Numbered from the stretch's first letter, positions 9,338 to 18,568 are shown. The stretch: DNA of 64,000 bases from Hymenobacter crusticola (GCF_002154225.1 NZ_MTSE01000003.1:62001-126000), one strand, 5' to 3'. The notes: generated by a model not told the origin, from the sequence alone. Program-made: numbers and translations.

Positions 9338-10315
9338 ATGGCAGCAACGCACTGGTATACGGCTCTATCCGCAGAGGGAAAAGCTCCGCCACTAGTCACC
9401 ATCGTGGCGTTGTGCTACAACCATGCGCCGTTTCTGCCCGAAGCCCTGGACTCCATCCTAGCCCAGACGTACCCCAATCTAGAAGTCATCCTCGTCGATG
9501 ATGCCAGCACCGATGCCAGCGCCGGCATCCTAACCCGTTATGCGGCGGCTAACCCGGCCTGGCAGCTACTGCTGCTCCCACAGAACGTTGGCAATTGCGC
9601 CGCTTTCAACCGGGCTTATCGCCAGTCGAGGGGCGAATTTCTCCTGGATTTTGCTACCGATGATGTTCTGCTACCCGAGCGTGTCTCACAGCAAATAGCT
9701 GCCTTTCAAAAGCTTGGGGCGCGGTACGGCGTGGTGTATTCCGATGCTGAACTAATCGACGAACGCTCCCAGTTAGTGCGCTATCATTACCGGCGCACGG
9801 CCGAGGGGCAATTAGTCCCGCAGCCAGCCAGCGGCGACGTTTTTGCCGATGTGCTCGCCCGGTACTTCATCAGCACGCCCACCATGCTCATGCGCCGCAC
9901 CGTGCTCGACGACCTAGGTGGCTACGATGAACAACTGGCCTACGAGGACTTTGACTTCTGGGTGCGTGCGGCCCGCAACTGGCAGTTCTACTTTTTTGAT
10001 GAGGTGACCACCCGCAAACGCCTGCATCCCACGTCGATGTCGCGCCGCGGGTACCGGCCCAACGACCCGTTTCTGGCTTCCACCATTCAGGTCTGCCGGA
10101 AAGCACTGGCGTTGTGTCGTACCCCCGCCGAGCGCGCCGCCTTAACTATTCGGCTGCGCTGGGAAATGCGCCAAGCGGTGCGCTGGCGTAACTTCCGCGA
10201 AGCAGAAGCGCTGTACAGCTTGTTGAAGCAAGTTGCTCAGCCTCAATTGTTAGATCAGCTACTAAGCAAATACGCCAAAGTAGCGGCTAGCATTCGGGGG
10301 CTCCCTAAAAGCTAG
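9338..10315 (+). CDS. Family 2 glycosyltransferase
   Basis: A 325-residue GT-A fold enzyme. The N-terminus shows 'VTIVALCYNHAPFLPEALDS' and 'LEVILVDDASTDAS', the nucleotide-sugar binding part of GT2. 'DFATDDVLLPERVSQQI' carries the acidic cluster for metal and sugar phosphate binding, and 'YEDFDFWVRAAR' matches the ED base motif. No membrane helix is evident, so it is cytoplasmic or peripheral. Third gene of the operon with the FemAB-like protein and flippase; it probably adds one sugar to the lipid-linked repeat unit. Confidence 0.9.
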   Translation: MAATHWYTALSAEGKAPPLVTIVALCYNHAPFLPEALDSILAQTYPNLEVILVDDASTDASAGILTRYAAANPAWQLLLLPQNVGNCAAFNRAYRQSRGEFLLDFATDDVLLPERVSQQIAAFQKLGARYGVVYSDAELIDERSQLVRYHYRRTAEGQLVPQPASGDVFADVLARYFISTPTMLMRRTVLDDLGGYDEQLAYEDFDFWVRAARNWQFYFFDEVTTRKRLHPTSMSRRGYRPNDPFLASTIQVCRKALALCRTPAERAALTIRLRWEMRQAVRWRNFREAEALYSLLKQVAQPQLLDQLLSKYAKVAASIRGLPKS

Positions 10316-10350
10316 CTCCGCGAAAGGCAATTCGCGCCATCACGCCTGCG

Positions 10351-11979
10351 CTATCGCACCTCGTATAGGGTTACTTTGCCCGCTTCCGCTATAGTACGCC
10401 GCTTTGGGAAGCGCGCCAGCACGTCTTGCTCCGAGTAGCGGATGAGTTTGCGCGTCAGCTCATCGTTGGTGAGCGTGCTGCGATTGAGGAGCAGCCACGC
10501 ATGCTGACCAGGCCCTAGCTGCACCGAATCGGCGGCGGTATAGCGACGGAACGTGAGGCCCGGTGGCACCTGATAGCTGTAGTAGAAATCGTAATTATCA
10601 ATCAGAAAATCATCGACGAATACCACGCCGCGTGCCGGGGCTTGTAGGTGTTGGCGAAAGATGCGGTTCTGGTCGAAGTGGGACAAAACGCTGGGTTTGC
10701 GCATAAAGTACACGGGGCGAATAGCCGTGCAGAGCCCAACTGCAAGCAAGGCTAGGCTCGCAAATGCTACAGTGCCCGTCGCTCTTTTGGCCGGGCCCGC
10801 CCACCATGCTGCCACGAAGAAGTAAAGGCTCAACCCCGCGTAAACCAACGACACGCTGCTACGGACCCAGGCGGCGGCCGCGAGCAGCGCGCCGCCCAGC
10901 AGCCAGCCCCCACGACCCGTTTGCACGAAGTTGCGTAGCCCAAAGCCAGCCGCTAGGCACAGCGGTGGCAGCAAAGGCGTCGTCATACGCGGGAGCAGGG
11001 TAATGGGGTTGTAGTGGGTTAGTGAGGTGCTACCCAGCCAGTAAAAGGCTAGTGTTGTGAAAGATAAGCCTAGCCAAAAGCCAGTATCTGTGTCTGAAGC
11101 TGGCCGCTTGCTCAGTAGTGCAGCCACCGCTAATGCTAGCACGCCCCCGAGCCCGGTACTGAGAAAGAACTCCAGTGGTTGCCACGTAATGCGCGCCACT
11201 AGGGCGTCCCGGTTGCCCACCAGGTAGTTACCTTCCTTCAAAAACTCATTCGTGCGCTCGATGAGATGAATACGGTACAGCGCATCATTTGTATAGAACT
11301 GGTAGATAACTAGGTAGCCAGCTAAAAGAAGCACGCCCGTACCTACTGCCACGCCCCAGAATCGGTAGTTATGCCGGGCCAATAAGTCGCGGAAAAGAAG
11401 GAAAGCGTAGAAAGGAAAATAGTAGACGATGGTTTCTTTGCTCAGCAACGCCGCAAACGTGAGTAGCGCGAAGCTTGCCCCCCAAATGCTAGGTGCGCGT
11501 GCGGCGCGGCGCCCAACCAGCAAAGCGGCAGCGCTAGCTAGGCACCAAAACATCAGGATGTTATCGGGGTAAAGGTAGTTGCTGAGGTTGAGCGAAAAAT
11601 AATGGAGACCTAGCAACAGTATGGCTGCCGCAGCGGCTAGCGGCTCGCGCCGATGGTAAAGCACCCAGAAGAGCACGAGGCAGCCCAGCGTGCACAGCAG
11701 CGGCCAGAGGGTGGTGGTGATAATATCTACGCCGAACCAGCGGTAAAGCAGCGCGACCGGCGCGAAGATGAGCACCCGCTCGTGCAGCGGATCGTGCAAC
11801 AAGCCGCGCGGATCGGGACCTAGGTGGAAGGTGCCCGTAGCAAGCTGATAGGCGTAGCGGGAATAAAAATGATCATCAATAGCGTAAAGTCCCTCGTGCG
11901 TCAGGAAGAAGTAGACGAGGGTGAACAGGCTGGCAAATACCAGCGCATAGGGGGGCAGACGGAGCAAGGAGCGATTCAC
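10351..11979 (-). CDS. Polytopic membrane protein, GT39/ArnT-like (GT-C) candidate
   Basis: About 542 residues with ten or more hydrophobic helices. An early acidic motif 'LYAIDDHFY' in the first periplasmic loop resembles the catalytic Asp region of GT-C enzymes using polyprenyl-phosphate sugars, but no family signature is certain. The open frame extends to a TTG at 12090, next to a terminator hairpin, so a later start is more likely; GTG 11979, just before the first helix, is chosen and is uncertain. Convergent with the GT2 operon. A role in glycan or lipid glycosylation is inferred from context. Confidence 0.7.
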   Translation of the reverse strand: MNRSLLRLPPYALVFASLFTLVYFFLTHEGLYAIDDHFYSRYAYQLATGTFHLGPDPRGLLHDPLHERVLIFAPVALLYRWFGVDIITTTLWPLLCTLGCLVLFWVLYHRREPLAAAAAILLLGLHYFSLNLSNYLYPDNILMFWCLASAAALLVGRRAARAPSIWGASFALLTFAALLSKETIVYYFPFYAFLLFRDLLARHNYRFWGVAVGTGVLLLAGYLVIYQFYTNDALYRIHLIERTNEFLKEGNYLVGNRDALVARITWQPLEFFLSTGLGGVLALAVAALLSKRPASDTDTGFWLGLSFTTLAFYWLGSTSLTHYNPITLLPRMTTPLLPPLCLAAGFGLRNFVQTGRGGWLLGGALLAAAAWVRSSVSLVYAGLSLYFFVAAWWAGPAKRATGTVAFASLALLAVGLCTAIRPVYFMRKPSVLSHFDQNRIFRQHLQAPARGVVFVDDFLIDNYDFYYSYQVPPGLTFRRYTAADSVQLGPGQHAWLLLNRSTLTNDELTRKLIRYSEQDVLARFPKRRTIAEAGKVTLYEVR

Positions 11980-12091
11980 AAGTGCAAAGCAAGCATTTAG
12001 CGTGATTCGCGGGGTGAGGCTAGGTTCGTGTACCCCCTTTAGTGTGGGAGAAGCGGTAAGTGCTTGGCATAATATGGTGCGGCCGGGCAAT

Positions 12092-12123
12092 AAAAAAGGC
12101 TCCCTGCTTGTCAGGGAGCCTTT
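12092..12123 (-). terminator. Rho-independent terminator
   Basis: A 12-bp perfect stem (12095-12106 with 12112-12123) and a 5-base loop, followed on the minus strand by a T-run. It lies just after the small gene at 12168-12452 and supports that gene being transcribed. Confidence 0.75.
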
Positions 12124-12167
12124 GCTAATTATTTCGAAAAAAGAAGCTGAGGAGCACGAAGTGCCTT

Positions 12168-12452
12168 TTAGCCATTGGCCGTTGATTGAACAGCCCAGAC
12201 ATCCGAACAGCTAGCTGCTCGAACCCATTCGGCCATATTAATGGTGCGGCAGGGCGGAGCGGTTGGGATACCCTTGCAGGCAGCAACCGCCCGGTGAATA
12301 TTCTTGATTAAGCTCGGATAATCCCCGGCCGGCCGAATGCAATCTAACTTGTCCTCGTGCGGGCCATAATAGGTGGCCTTGTAGCGCGCACCTAGCAGGG
12401 AAATACGGATATCGAATTCACCCTCAAAATCGGTTATTGTATAAGTATGCAA
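12168..12452 (-). CDS. Small hypothetical protein
   Basis: A 94-residue open frame starting at TTG 12452, with no ATG available nearby. The first two thirds read like a real folded domain ('FDIRISLLGARYKATYYGPHE', 'DYPSLIKNIHRAV'). It has three cysteines in the second half and no signal peptide. A clean terminator directly downstream supports expression. No family was recognised, and the start codon is uncertain. Confidence 0.5.
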   Translation of the reverse strand: MHTYTITDFEGEFDIRISLLGARYKATYYGPHEDKLDCIRPAGDYPSLIKNIHRAVAACKGIPTAPPCRTINMAEWVRAASCSDVWAVQSTANG

Positions 12453-13043
12453 TAGTATGTAGCGTAAAGTGAGACGAAGTTGGACAAATATAATAGAGGT
12501 TGCTGCGGGTAAGCTGTAAGGATATGAGGATAAAATTAAGCTTTGTAGTTGAAAAGTATAATTATATAATCATTTTATTTCATATTGATCGAAGCGGTAG
12601 TTTTGTTACTTGTCGGTATACGTAGCACAACCGGCAGCTACGACGAGTAGGCAACTATTGTGCCTGTGGTGAATAAGGGCCTATTTAATGATAATTTCAA
12701 CATGTGAGTGCCTAGGTAAAAGTTGGATTAGATTACTTTTTGCCTTTTGGGAGCAACCTGATTATATGACAATTATCACGGTAATGGTCAACTTTCGGGA
12801 GGGGGAGTATTTTTATATCCTAGAATTTGTATTTAGTTGTTGTTGCGTTCCCAAAGACGTAGCTATTCATCGCTTCACCGAACTCGACAGTAATTAGGTA
12901 GAAGAATTTGGGGCGTAGTAGCTAAGTACATGGCGCTTGGCTGGAAAACCAGGATTTGGAGCGCAAAAATGCTTTGTGCGTAAAATTGGGTGTTGCTTTT
13001 TCTTTAGCGACCTTTCTGCCGTGCTCTTGTATTTGCTACCCGC
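12453..13043. other. AT-rich intergenic region
   Basis: About 590 bases without a convincing gene. The stretch from about 12530 to 12850 is clearly more AT-rich than its surroundings. A 69-codon plus-strand frame at 12688-12897 has an unconvincing composition (Cys/Trp/Phe-rich) and no recognisable motif. It may be a remnant of transferred DNA or a regulatory spacer. Confidence 0.4.
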
Positions 13044-14666
13044 TTGAAATTTGCCCGGCCCTTTTGCGTAGTAGTGTTACCCGCCTTACTACTGTTGGCT
13101 GGGAGCAGCGGGCTAGGTAGCTACTACGAAACCAACGATGACCTTGCTATTACGCAGCTGATACGGGGCGCTTCGGCGGCCGCACCGGTTACGGATCTGC
13201 ACTTGTATTTTCACGGCATTGCCCGGTTTCTGGCGTGGTTGTATCAGATAGCACCAGCGTGGCCTTGGTACGGTTTGTTCCTCTACGGCTTGCTTTACCT
13301 AGCTACGGCGGCTGGCTTTGCGGTGCTTTGGAAGCTCTTGCACCAACGTGTGCCCCTGACTTGGCTAATGGGGGGGCTAATAGTGTTTTTTGGGCTAGCG
13401 TGGCTAGAACATAGCTTGTGGTTCAACTATAGTCGAGTTCCGGTGCTGCTGAGCGGTACGGGGTTGCTACTGGCGGCGCAGCACGTGCGCCAAAAACCAG
13501 TTGTAGCGCTGGGGCTGCTGATGCTAGGACTAGCGTGGCTAATCCGACCTAGCGCGGCCGGCCTAGGCCTGTTAGCTGCAGCGCCGGGGGGGTGGTGGCT
13601 AGGAGGGAGGCTTGGGCTCCGGCTGCTAGCTGTGGCAGTAGCCCTCCTGGCGGTGAGTAGCGCCGGCCTCTCGTTGGCCCGCGCGCCGGCCACGGCCACG
13701 TACCGTACCCTCGACGTGCTCAAATCCAACCGCAACGATTACCAGCTCTACCGCCCCGCGCCTCCTACCGCGGCCGATAGCTTAGGCGTGCAAGCGGTAA
13801 GTCACTGGGTACTCGGCGACTCGCTAGTGGTAAATGAGGCGCTGTTTCAGCGGGCTATGCACCTCGATGTGCGCTACTTCTTGCGGCATGAAGCACCCGG
13901 CAAGCTACAAACACTCGTGGGGCTGTTGGTCCGGGACTACTTTCCAGTACTCCTCGGGCAAGTGGCGCTTTGCTGGCTGGTGTGGCGGCGCAATAAACAA
14001 CTCCTTTTCTGGTTGGTACAGCTGGCGTACGGAGCCTTACTCTTGGGCCTAGGCGTAGTACTAAAATTACCACCGCGGCTTGGGCTGCCCCTGATGGATT
14101 TGTGGTGGTTGAGCAACCTAGCCTATGTACTTGCAGCTCCACAAATAAAACGGCCAATACACTTTTTGCGCGTAGTTGCCGTTGGTACAGTAGCGGTGCT
14201 GGTTTTGTACGGTTATAAAACCGTGCACCGCGTACAAGTGCTGCGGCAGGAACAGGCTGCCCACGAAACGTACCTAACGCAGGTTAGGCGCTCGGCGGCA
14301 AACCAGCTGATCGTGACTGCTAATTTGGAGGCGGCTTACAAAAGCTTATCGCCTTTTAAAACGTACAGCGTCAGCCAGCAGCCGGTGCTTAGCCTAGCCG
14401 GTTGGCCGACGCTCGATCCTTCTTCGGGTGCCCTGCGCCAGCAACTCACTGGCACGCGCGACTTTGCTGTGTCCCTACAACGCCTCGCCCAACGCCCCCA
14501 TGTGGTGTGGCTGCTTACTCCCGAGATGGCGCGCTTCCTGGGTTCTTATTTAACGGTGCGAACGGCACCTAGACAACTCACTTGGCACTTTCAGGCTGAC
14601 CCTCCGTTTAGTTCTGATACGTTGCTCCCTCAGCTATACCAAGTGGGTGTGAAAACGATGAAATAA
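13044..14666 (+). CDS. Polytopic membrane protein of unknown function
   Basis: A 540-residue protein with an N-terminal hydrophobic segment, then 'YYETNDDLAITQLIRG' with a conserved-looking acidic NDD, and about ten hydrophobic helices up to residue 390. The last 150 residues are soluble and probably periplasmic. The architecture resembles GT-C type membrane glycosyltransferases or GtrII-like proteins, but I cannot assign a family. The start is TTG 13044; no in-frame ATG gives a sensible N-terminus. It stands alone downstream of an AT-rich spacer. Confidence 0.65.
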   Translation: MKFARPFCVVVLPALLLLAGSSGLGSYYETNDDLAITQLIRGASAAAPVTDLHLYFHGIARFLAWLYQIAPAWPWYGLFLYGLLYLATAAGFAVLWKLLHQRVPLTWLMGGLIVFFGLAWLEHSLWFNYSRVPVLLSGTGLLLAAQHVRQKPVVALGLLMLGLAWLIRPSAAGLGLLAAAPGGWWLGGRLGLRLLAVAVALLAVSSAGLSLARAPATATYRTLDVLKSNRNDYQLYRPAPPTAADSLGVQAVSHWVLGDSLVVNEALFQRAMHLDVRYFLRHEAPGKLQTLVGLLVRDYFPVLLGQVALCWLVWRRNKQLLFWLVQLAYGALLLGLGVVLKLPPRLGLPLMDLWWLSNLAYVLAAPQIKRPIHFLRVVAVGTVAVLVLYGYKTVHRVQVLRQEQAAHETYLTQVRRSAANQLIVTANLEAAYKSLSPFKTYSVSQQPVLSLAGWPTLDPSSGALRQQLTGTRDFAVSLQRLAQRPHVVWLLTPEMARFLGSYLTVRTAPRQLTWHFQADPPFSSDTLLPQLYQVGVKTMK

Positions 14667-14734
14667 GTGGAAAAGCCAAAATTTTATTTAGCCTACCTGC
14701 CAAACAACTCACGTATCCCTGGGTATGGGTGCCG

Positions 14735-14742
14735 TACCTTTG
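14735..14742 (+). promoter_or_regulatory. Candidate -7 element TACCTTTG
   Basis: Exact TAnnTTTG match 33 bases before the ATG at 14776. It falls inside a longer upstream open frame starting at 14725, which argues that translation really begins at 14776. A -33 TTG is not evident. Confidence 0.45.
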
Positions 14743-14775
14743 GGTTCCTTTTTCATTAGATCTTCTCCCGTCGTT

Positions 14776-15765
14776 ATGCTCTCCACCGCCCTAGCTTCTC
14801 GCGCCGAGGTGCTCCAGTCGCTCGAATCATTCATTCGAGAGAACATGGACTCCTTCCTGAAAAAAGTTGAAGACAACTGGCAGCCATCCGATTTTTTGCC
14901 TGACTCCCGGCTTGATACAGATGTGTTTTTCCAGGAAGTGAAGCTGCTGCGCGAACGGGCCCAAGGCTTGAGCTATGATTTGCTGGCCGTCCTTATCGGC
15001 GACACTATTACTGAAGAAGCGCTGCCTAACTACGAATCGTGGTTTCACGACCTCGAAAACCTCGACCGCGACGACCACCGCAACGGCTGGGGCCAGTGGA
15101 TTCGGGGTTGGACGGCCGAGGAAAACCGCCACGGCGACCTGCTCAACCGCTACCTCTACCTGACCGGCCGCGTGAACATGCGCGAGTTTGAGAACAGCAC
15201 CCAGTACCTCATTGCCGACGGTTTCGACCTAGGGACGGGCCGCGACCCCTATCGCTCGTTTGTGTACACCAGCTACCAGGAAGCTGCTACCAACATCTCG
15301 CACCGCCGCGTAGGCACCTTGGCCCGTAAAGCCGGTGATGCGCAGCTTTCCAAAATTTGCGGCATGATTGCCGGCGACGAAGCCCGTCACGCCCGCGTGT
15401 ACAAAACCTTCGTCGACAAGATCTTTGAGCTAGATCCCTCGGAAATGATGTTGGCTTTCGAAGACATGATGCGCAAGAAAATTGTGATGCCCGCCCACTA
15501 CATGCGCGAGCTAGGGGTGGAAATGGGCAAAACGTTCGGCCACTTCACCGATGCCGCCCAGCGCCTAGGTGTGTACACCAGCCAGGATTATACCGATATT
15601 CTGGAAGACTTGATCAGCGACTGGAAAGTGGAAAAGGTGACTGGGTTAAACGAGGCCGCTGAGAAAGCCCGCGACTATATCGTGGCGCTGCCTAATCGCC
15701 TACGTCGGGTAGCCGACCGCATGCCAGTGCCGAAGCTGGAGTACAAGTTCAAGTGGATTGACTAA
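14776..15765 (+). CDS. Acyl-ACP desaturase (stearoyl-ACP Delta9 type)
   Basis: A 329-residue soluble di-iron enzyme that introduces a cis double bond into acyl-ACP using O2 and ferredoxin. Both iron-ligand motifs are intact: EENRH at 115-119 and DEARH at 201-205, in the E-ExxH-E-ExxH arrangement of FA_desaturase_2. An alternative start at 14725 is rejected because a -7-like element lies between the two. It is followed by a very long inverted repeat rather than a canonical terminator. Likely role is membrane-fluidity control; the double-bond position cannot be read from sequence. Confidence 0.92.
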   Translation: MLSTALASRAEVLQSLESFIRENMDSFLKKVEDNWQPSDFLPDSRLDTDVFFQEVKLLRERAQGLSYDLLAVLIGDTITEEALPNYESWFHDLENLDRDDHRNGWGQWIRGWTAEENRHGDLLNRYLYLTGRVNMREFENSTQYLIADGFDLGTGRDPYRSFVYTSYQEAATNISHRRVGTLARKAGDAQLSKICGMIAGDEARHARVYKTFVDKIFELDPSEMMLAFEDMMRKKIVMPAHYMRELGVEMGKTFGHFTDAAQRLGVYTSQDYTDILEDLISDWKVEKVTGLNEAAEKARDYIVALPNRLRRVADRMPVPKLEYKFKWID

Positions 15766-15826
15766 AGCCGCCTAACGGAATTCGCTAGCAAAGCTAGCCG
15801 TAGCGCAATGCTATGCTGGCAGAAAA

Positions 15827-15905
15827 CCATCAACAACGACCTAGCCCTAGTGGGGTGGCACCTAGCCTAGGTGTCGCCCCGCTAGGGCTAGGTCGTTGTT
15901 GATGG
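15827..15905. repeat. 79-bp near-perfect inverted repeat
   Basis: Arms 15827-15865 and 15867-15905 pair over 39 positions around a single central base. Three pairs are not Watson-Crick (15851/15881, 15856/15876, 15858/15874), and all three become G-U wobbles in plus-strand RNA but A-C mismatches in minus-strand RNA. The arms are rich in CCTAG words. No T-run follows, so it is not a classical terminator. It lies 61 bases after the desaturase gene and before the convergent lipoprotein gene. I see no second copy in the window. Confidence 0.85.
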
Positions 15906-15952
15906 AAGAGTGGATCGATATAAGGCCGCGTTGCGACGGTAGATCCGCGTGC

Positions 15953-16621
15953 TTATTTTTTCGCTTGGTCGGCGAAAGAGACTTGTTGAAAAGCGACGCC
16001 TGCTTCAGGAAGCTTGTAGCGTACGGTGCGCGTGCCGCCGCTGGGGCAGCAGTTTGGGTCGGCGGGCTTGTAGAGCGGGAAGGAGCGGAGCAACTCCTGG
16101 CCCTGCACCTTGAACACATCTTGTCCCTGATAGCCTTCGGCTGCCGCGCTGGTCAGGTCGGGGAGGGTGAGCGACTGACGGCCTTGGTTCGCGAAACTGT
16201 AGGCCACTAGCTGTCCGTAAGAACCGCTCCCCGCATCAGAAACGAAGACGAGCAGTTCAGGCGATTTATCATCGTTGAGGTTGGTCGCCACTACGTCGGT
16301 TACGGTGCCGTTGAGCGGCTGCGTATTCGAAATGGGGTCACGGCCGCTTTCTGCCGCGCTGAGAACCAGTTGCCGCTGGCTGCCTTCCCCCTTGGTTTCG
16401 ACCACAAAGCGATGGGCACCTGCCGTAACGGCCTTGTGATAGCTGACGGCCGTTGTGGAAACGGGTGGTGTAGCCGCTGGGGCTTCGGTGGCGGTGCTGC
16501 TGCGGAGGGAATTCCTAGGATCGGCACTTTCCGTAACAGAACGTTGGGTATCGCAGGCAGAAAAGCTAGCCAATGCTAGCAGAAGGGTGGCAGAAAATAG
16601 GTGCGGAACAGGTAATTTCAT
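15953..16621 (-). CDS. Lipoprotein with PliI-like lysozyme-inhibitor domain
   Basis: A 222-residue protein starting at ATG 16621; an upstream frame to 16702 lacks a sensible N-terminus. 'LLLALASFSACD' is an SPII signal with lipobox cysteine. After a Ser/Thr/Ala linker (about 25-65), the domain from about 70 carries 'GSGSYGQLVAYSF', 'GYQGQDVFKV', 'FPLYKPAD' and 'PSGGTRTVRYKL', which match my recollection of the PliI family of periplasmic inhibitors of I-type (invertebrate) lysozymes. That would protect peptidoglycan against animal lysozyme. Family call is from memory of its motifs. It converges on the desaturase. Confidence 0.7.
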   Translation of the reverse strand: MKLPVPHLFSATLLLALASFSACDTQRSVTESADPRNSLRSSTATEAPAATPPVSTTAVSYHKAVTAGAHRFVVETKGEGSQRQLVLSAAESGRDPISNTQPLNGTVTDVVATNLNDDKSPELLVFVSDAGSGSYGQLVAYSFANQGRQSLTLPDLTSAAAEGYQGQDVFKVQGQELLRSFPLYKPADPNCCPSGGTRTVRYKLPEAGVAFQQVSFADQAKK

Positions 16622-16854
16622 AACAAGGAGAGGCAGTAGAAAAGCTAGGTTGGCGTAGTAGCCAACAGCAGCACTAACGCCCCTTGGCGCTTGAGGTTGC
16701 ACCTAGCGTAGCACACCAGTAGTGCAAAGCCTGGGCTTCTCGTACCCTCGAACGACTTGTACCTAGGTCCTGACGGACGCATAGGCTCTACACAAGGAGT
16801 GTGCAAGATTGTTCAATGAAACGCGAAACGCAGGCTTTGCGCTACAAGCTAGCT

Positions 16855-17136
16855 TTACGGCACGATTTGCACGCCTTTCCAAAAGGCCACCCGGCCTTCG
16901 ATGTGCTTGGCGGCATCCTTCGCCTCAGGGTAAAACCAGGCCGCATCCTTGTTTAGCTCGCCGTTCACGCGCAAGGAGTAGTAGCTGGCGCGGCCTTTCC
17001 AAGGGCAGCTCGTGTGGGCGATGCTATCCTCGTAATATTCGCGGTTGATAGAGTCAGCCGGGAAATAATGATTATTTTCGACGACAATGGTGTCTTTGCT
17101 GTCGGCCACGACGGTGTTGTTCCAGATTGCTTTCAT
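16855..17136 (-). CDS. DUF427 domain protein
   Basis: A 93-residue single-domain protein. The pattern 'MKAIWNNTVVADS', 'VENNHYFPADSI', 'TSCPWKGRASYYSL' and 'AAWFYPEAKDAAKHIEGRVAFW' is diagnostic of DUF427, a small beta-rich fold common in bacteria and fungi without a settled function. It is full length, has no signal peptide and starts at ATG 17136. It appears monocistronic. Confidence 0.92.
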   Translation of the reverse strand: MKAIWNNTVVADSKDTIVVENNHYFPADSINREYYEDSIAHTSCPWKGRASYYSLRVNGELNKDAAWFYPEAKDAAKHIEGRVAFWKGVQIVP

Positions 17137-17298
17137 AAGGGTGGTGTTGTGGGTATTGATAGTGGGCTCTCAGGCTGTTTGCTGCGCTTGCCGAAGCGTC
17201 TCGTACACTTTTCTAGAACAGCATGTCGACCAAGGAGATACATCTTGCGTGCAGTAGCAATGTCAATCGGCAGATGGACCAGTGCAACGACCACACGC

Positions 17299-17325
17299 GA
17301 GATTCCTCGCTACGCTCGGAATGAC
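17299..17325. repeat. REP-like short palindromic repeat
   Basis: The core ATTCCTCGCTACGCTCGGAAT folds as an ATTCC/GGAAT stem with an inner GC/GC pair around TAC. It closely resembles a short dispersed intergenic element I have seen in many bacterial genomes; only one copy is in this window. It sits in the 288-base spacer between DUF427 and the VWA gene, which otherwise shows nothing clear. Confidence 0.4.
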
Positions 17326-17424
17326 GTTCTGACAAGCGGACTATTGTTCCGGCCGCGCCTCAAAAACCAGTACCGATAAACCAACTTCACCCGTCCGTTG
17401 TTCTCCTAGCCTAATCCCTGTCTT

Positions 17425-18528
17425 ATGTCTGCTGGCTTTCGTTTCCGAGATTTTGTGCCTGAGGAGTCGCCTGAGAAGGGCTTTGACTCTCTTTTTAAAC
17501 TATTTATGCAGCTGGTTACCATCACGTCGGGCGACGTGTCGGAGGCCCTGTCTTGGCTCTCGCAGCTCGATAAACAGTACGGCCTGACCAACGATGATTA
17601 CGGTATGGGCAACTTTATCGAGGATCTGCAGAAGAAAGGCTACATCGACGAAGACCCCCAGAAAAAGGGTTCCTTCCAGATTACGGCTAAGAGCGAGCAA
17701 AACATCCGCAAAAGCGCGCTAGAGGAAATCTTCGGCAAGCTCAAAAAGAGCAATACCGGCAACCACCGTACGCCCCACACCGGTCAGGGCGACGAGATGA
17801 GCACCGACATGCGTGAGTTCCGCTTCGGCGACTCGCTGGATCAGATTTCAATGACGGAATCTATCCGCAATGCCCAGCTGAACCACGGCCTCACCGACGA
17901 GTTTATGCTAGCGGAAGGCGACTTGGAAGTGCGCGAAAACGAGCACAAGTCACAGACCAGCACGGTGTTGATGATTGACATCTCGCACTCGATGATTTTG
18001 TATGGTGAGGACCGTATCACGCCCGCCAAAAAAGTAGCCATGGCCCTAGCCGAATTGGTGAAGCAGAAGTATCCCAAAGACTTCCTCGACGTAATTGTGT
18101 TCGGCAACGACGCTTGGGAAATCAAGGTGAAAGACCTGCCATACTTGGAAGTAGGCCCGTATCATACCAACACCGTGGCCGGCCTGGAGCTAGCTTTGGA
18201 TTTGCTGCGTAAACGCAAAACGCCTAATAAGCAGATCTTTATGATTACGGATGGCAAGCCAACCTGCCTCAAAGAAGGCAACGGCTACTACAAAAACAGC
18301 TTTGGCCTCGACCGGAAAGTGGTGAACAAAACGCTGAACCTAGCTGCTTCGGCCCGCCGCCTGAAAGTGCCCATCACCACCTTCATGATTGCCTCCGACC
18401 CCTATCTGAAGCAGTTTGTGGAAGAATTTACGGAGGTGAACCAAGGCAAAGCCTACTACAGCAGCCTGCAAGGCCTAGGTCACCTGATCTTCGAGGACTA
18501 CAAGAAGAACCGCCGCAAGAGCCTGTAG
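17425..18528 (+). CDS. VWA-domain protein, likely partner of a MoxR-type AAA+ ATPase
   Basis: A 367-residue protein. Residues about 180-355 form a von Willebrand factor A domain: MIDIS at 183-187 with the MIDAS motif DxSxS at 185-189, a Thr near 230 ('HTNTVAGL') and 'MITDGKPT' for the second acidic loop. Residues 1-110 are helical and hydrophilic. It is cytoplasmic, with no signal or membrane segment. Such proteins work with Mg-chelatase-like MoxR ATPases to remodel or metallate targets; the likely partner is at 23083-24609. The start is ATG 17425, and a strong terminator follows. Confidence 0.85.
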   Translation: MSAGFRFRDFVPEESPEKGFDSLFKLFMQLVTITSGDVSEALSWLSQLDKQYGLTNDDYGMGNFIEDLQKKGYIDEDPQKKGSFQITAKSEQNIRKSALEEIFGKLKKSNTGNHRTPHTGQGDEMSTDMREFRFGDSLDQISMTESIRNAQLNHGLTDEFMLAEGDLEVRENEHKSQTSTVLMIDISHSMILYGEDRITPAKKVAMALAELVKQKYPKDFLDVIVFGNDAWEIKVKDLPYLEVGPYHTNTVAGLELALDLLRKRKTPNKQIFMITDGKPTCLKEGNGYYKNSFGLDRKVVNKTLNLAASARRLKVPITTFMIASDPYLKQFVEEFTEVNQGKAYYSSLQGLGHLIFEDYKKNRRKSL

Positions 18529-18568
18529 TAAGCTGTTACACTGAATAAGAACACATTGCGCTATATAG

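Noticed and set aside
12688..12897. 69-codon plus-strand frame
   Set aside because: Odd Cys/Trp/Phe composition in AT-rich DNA, no motif and no promoter or terminator.
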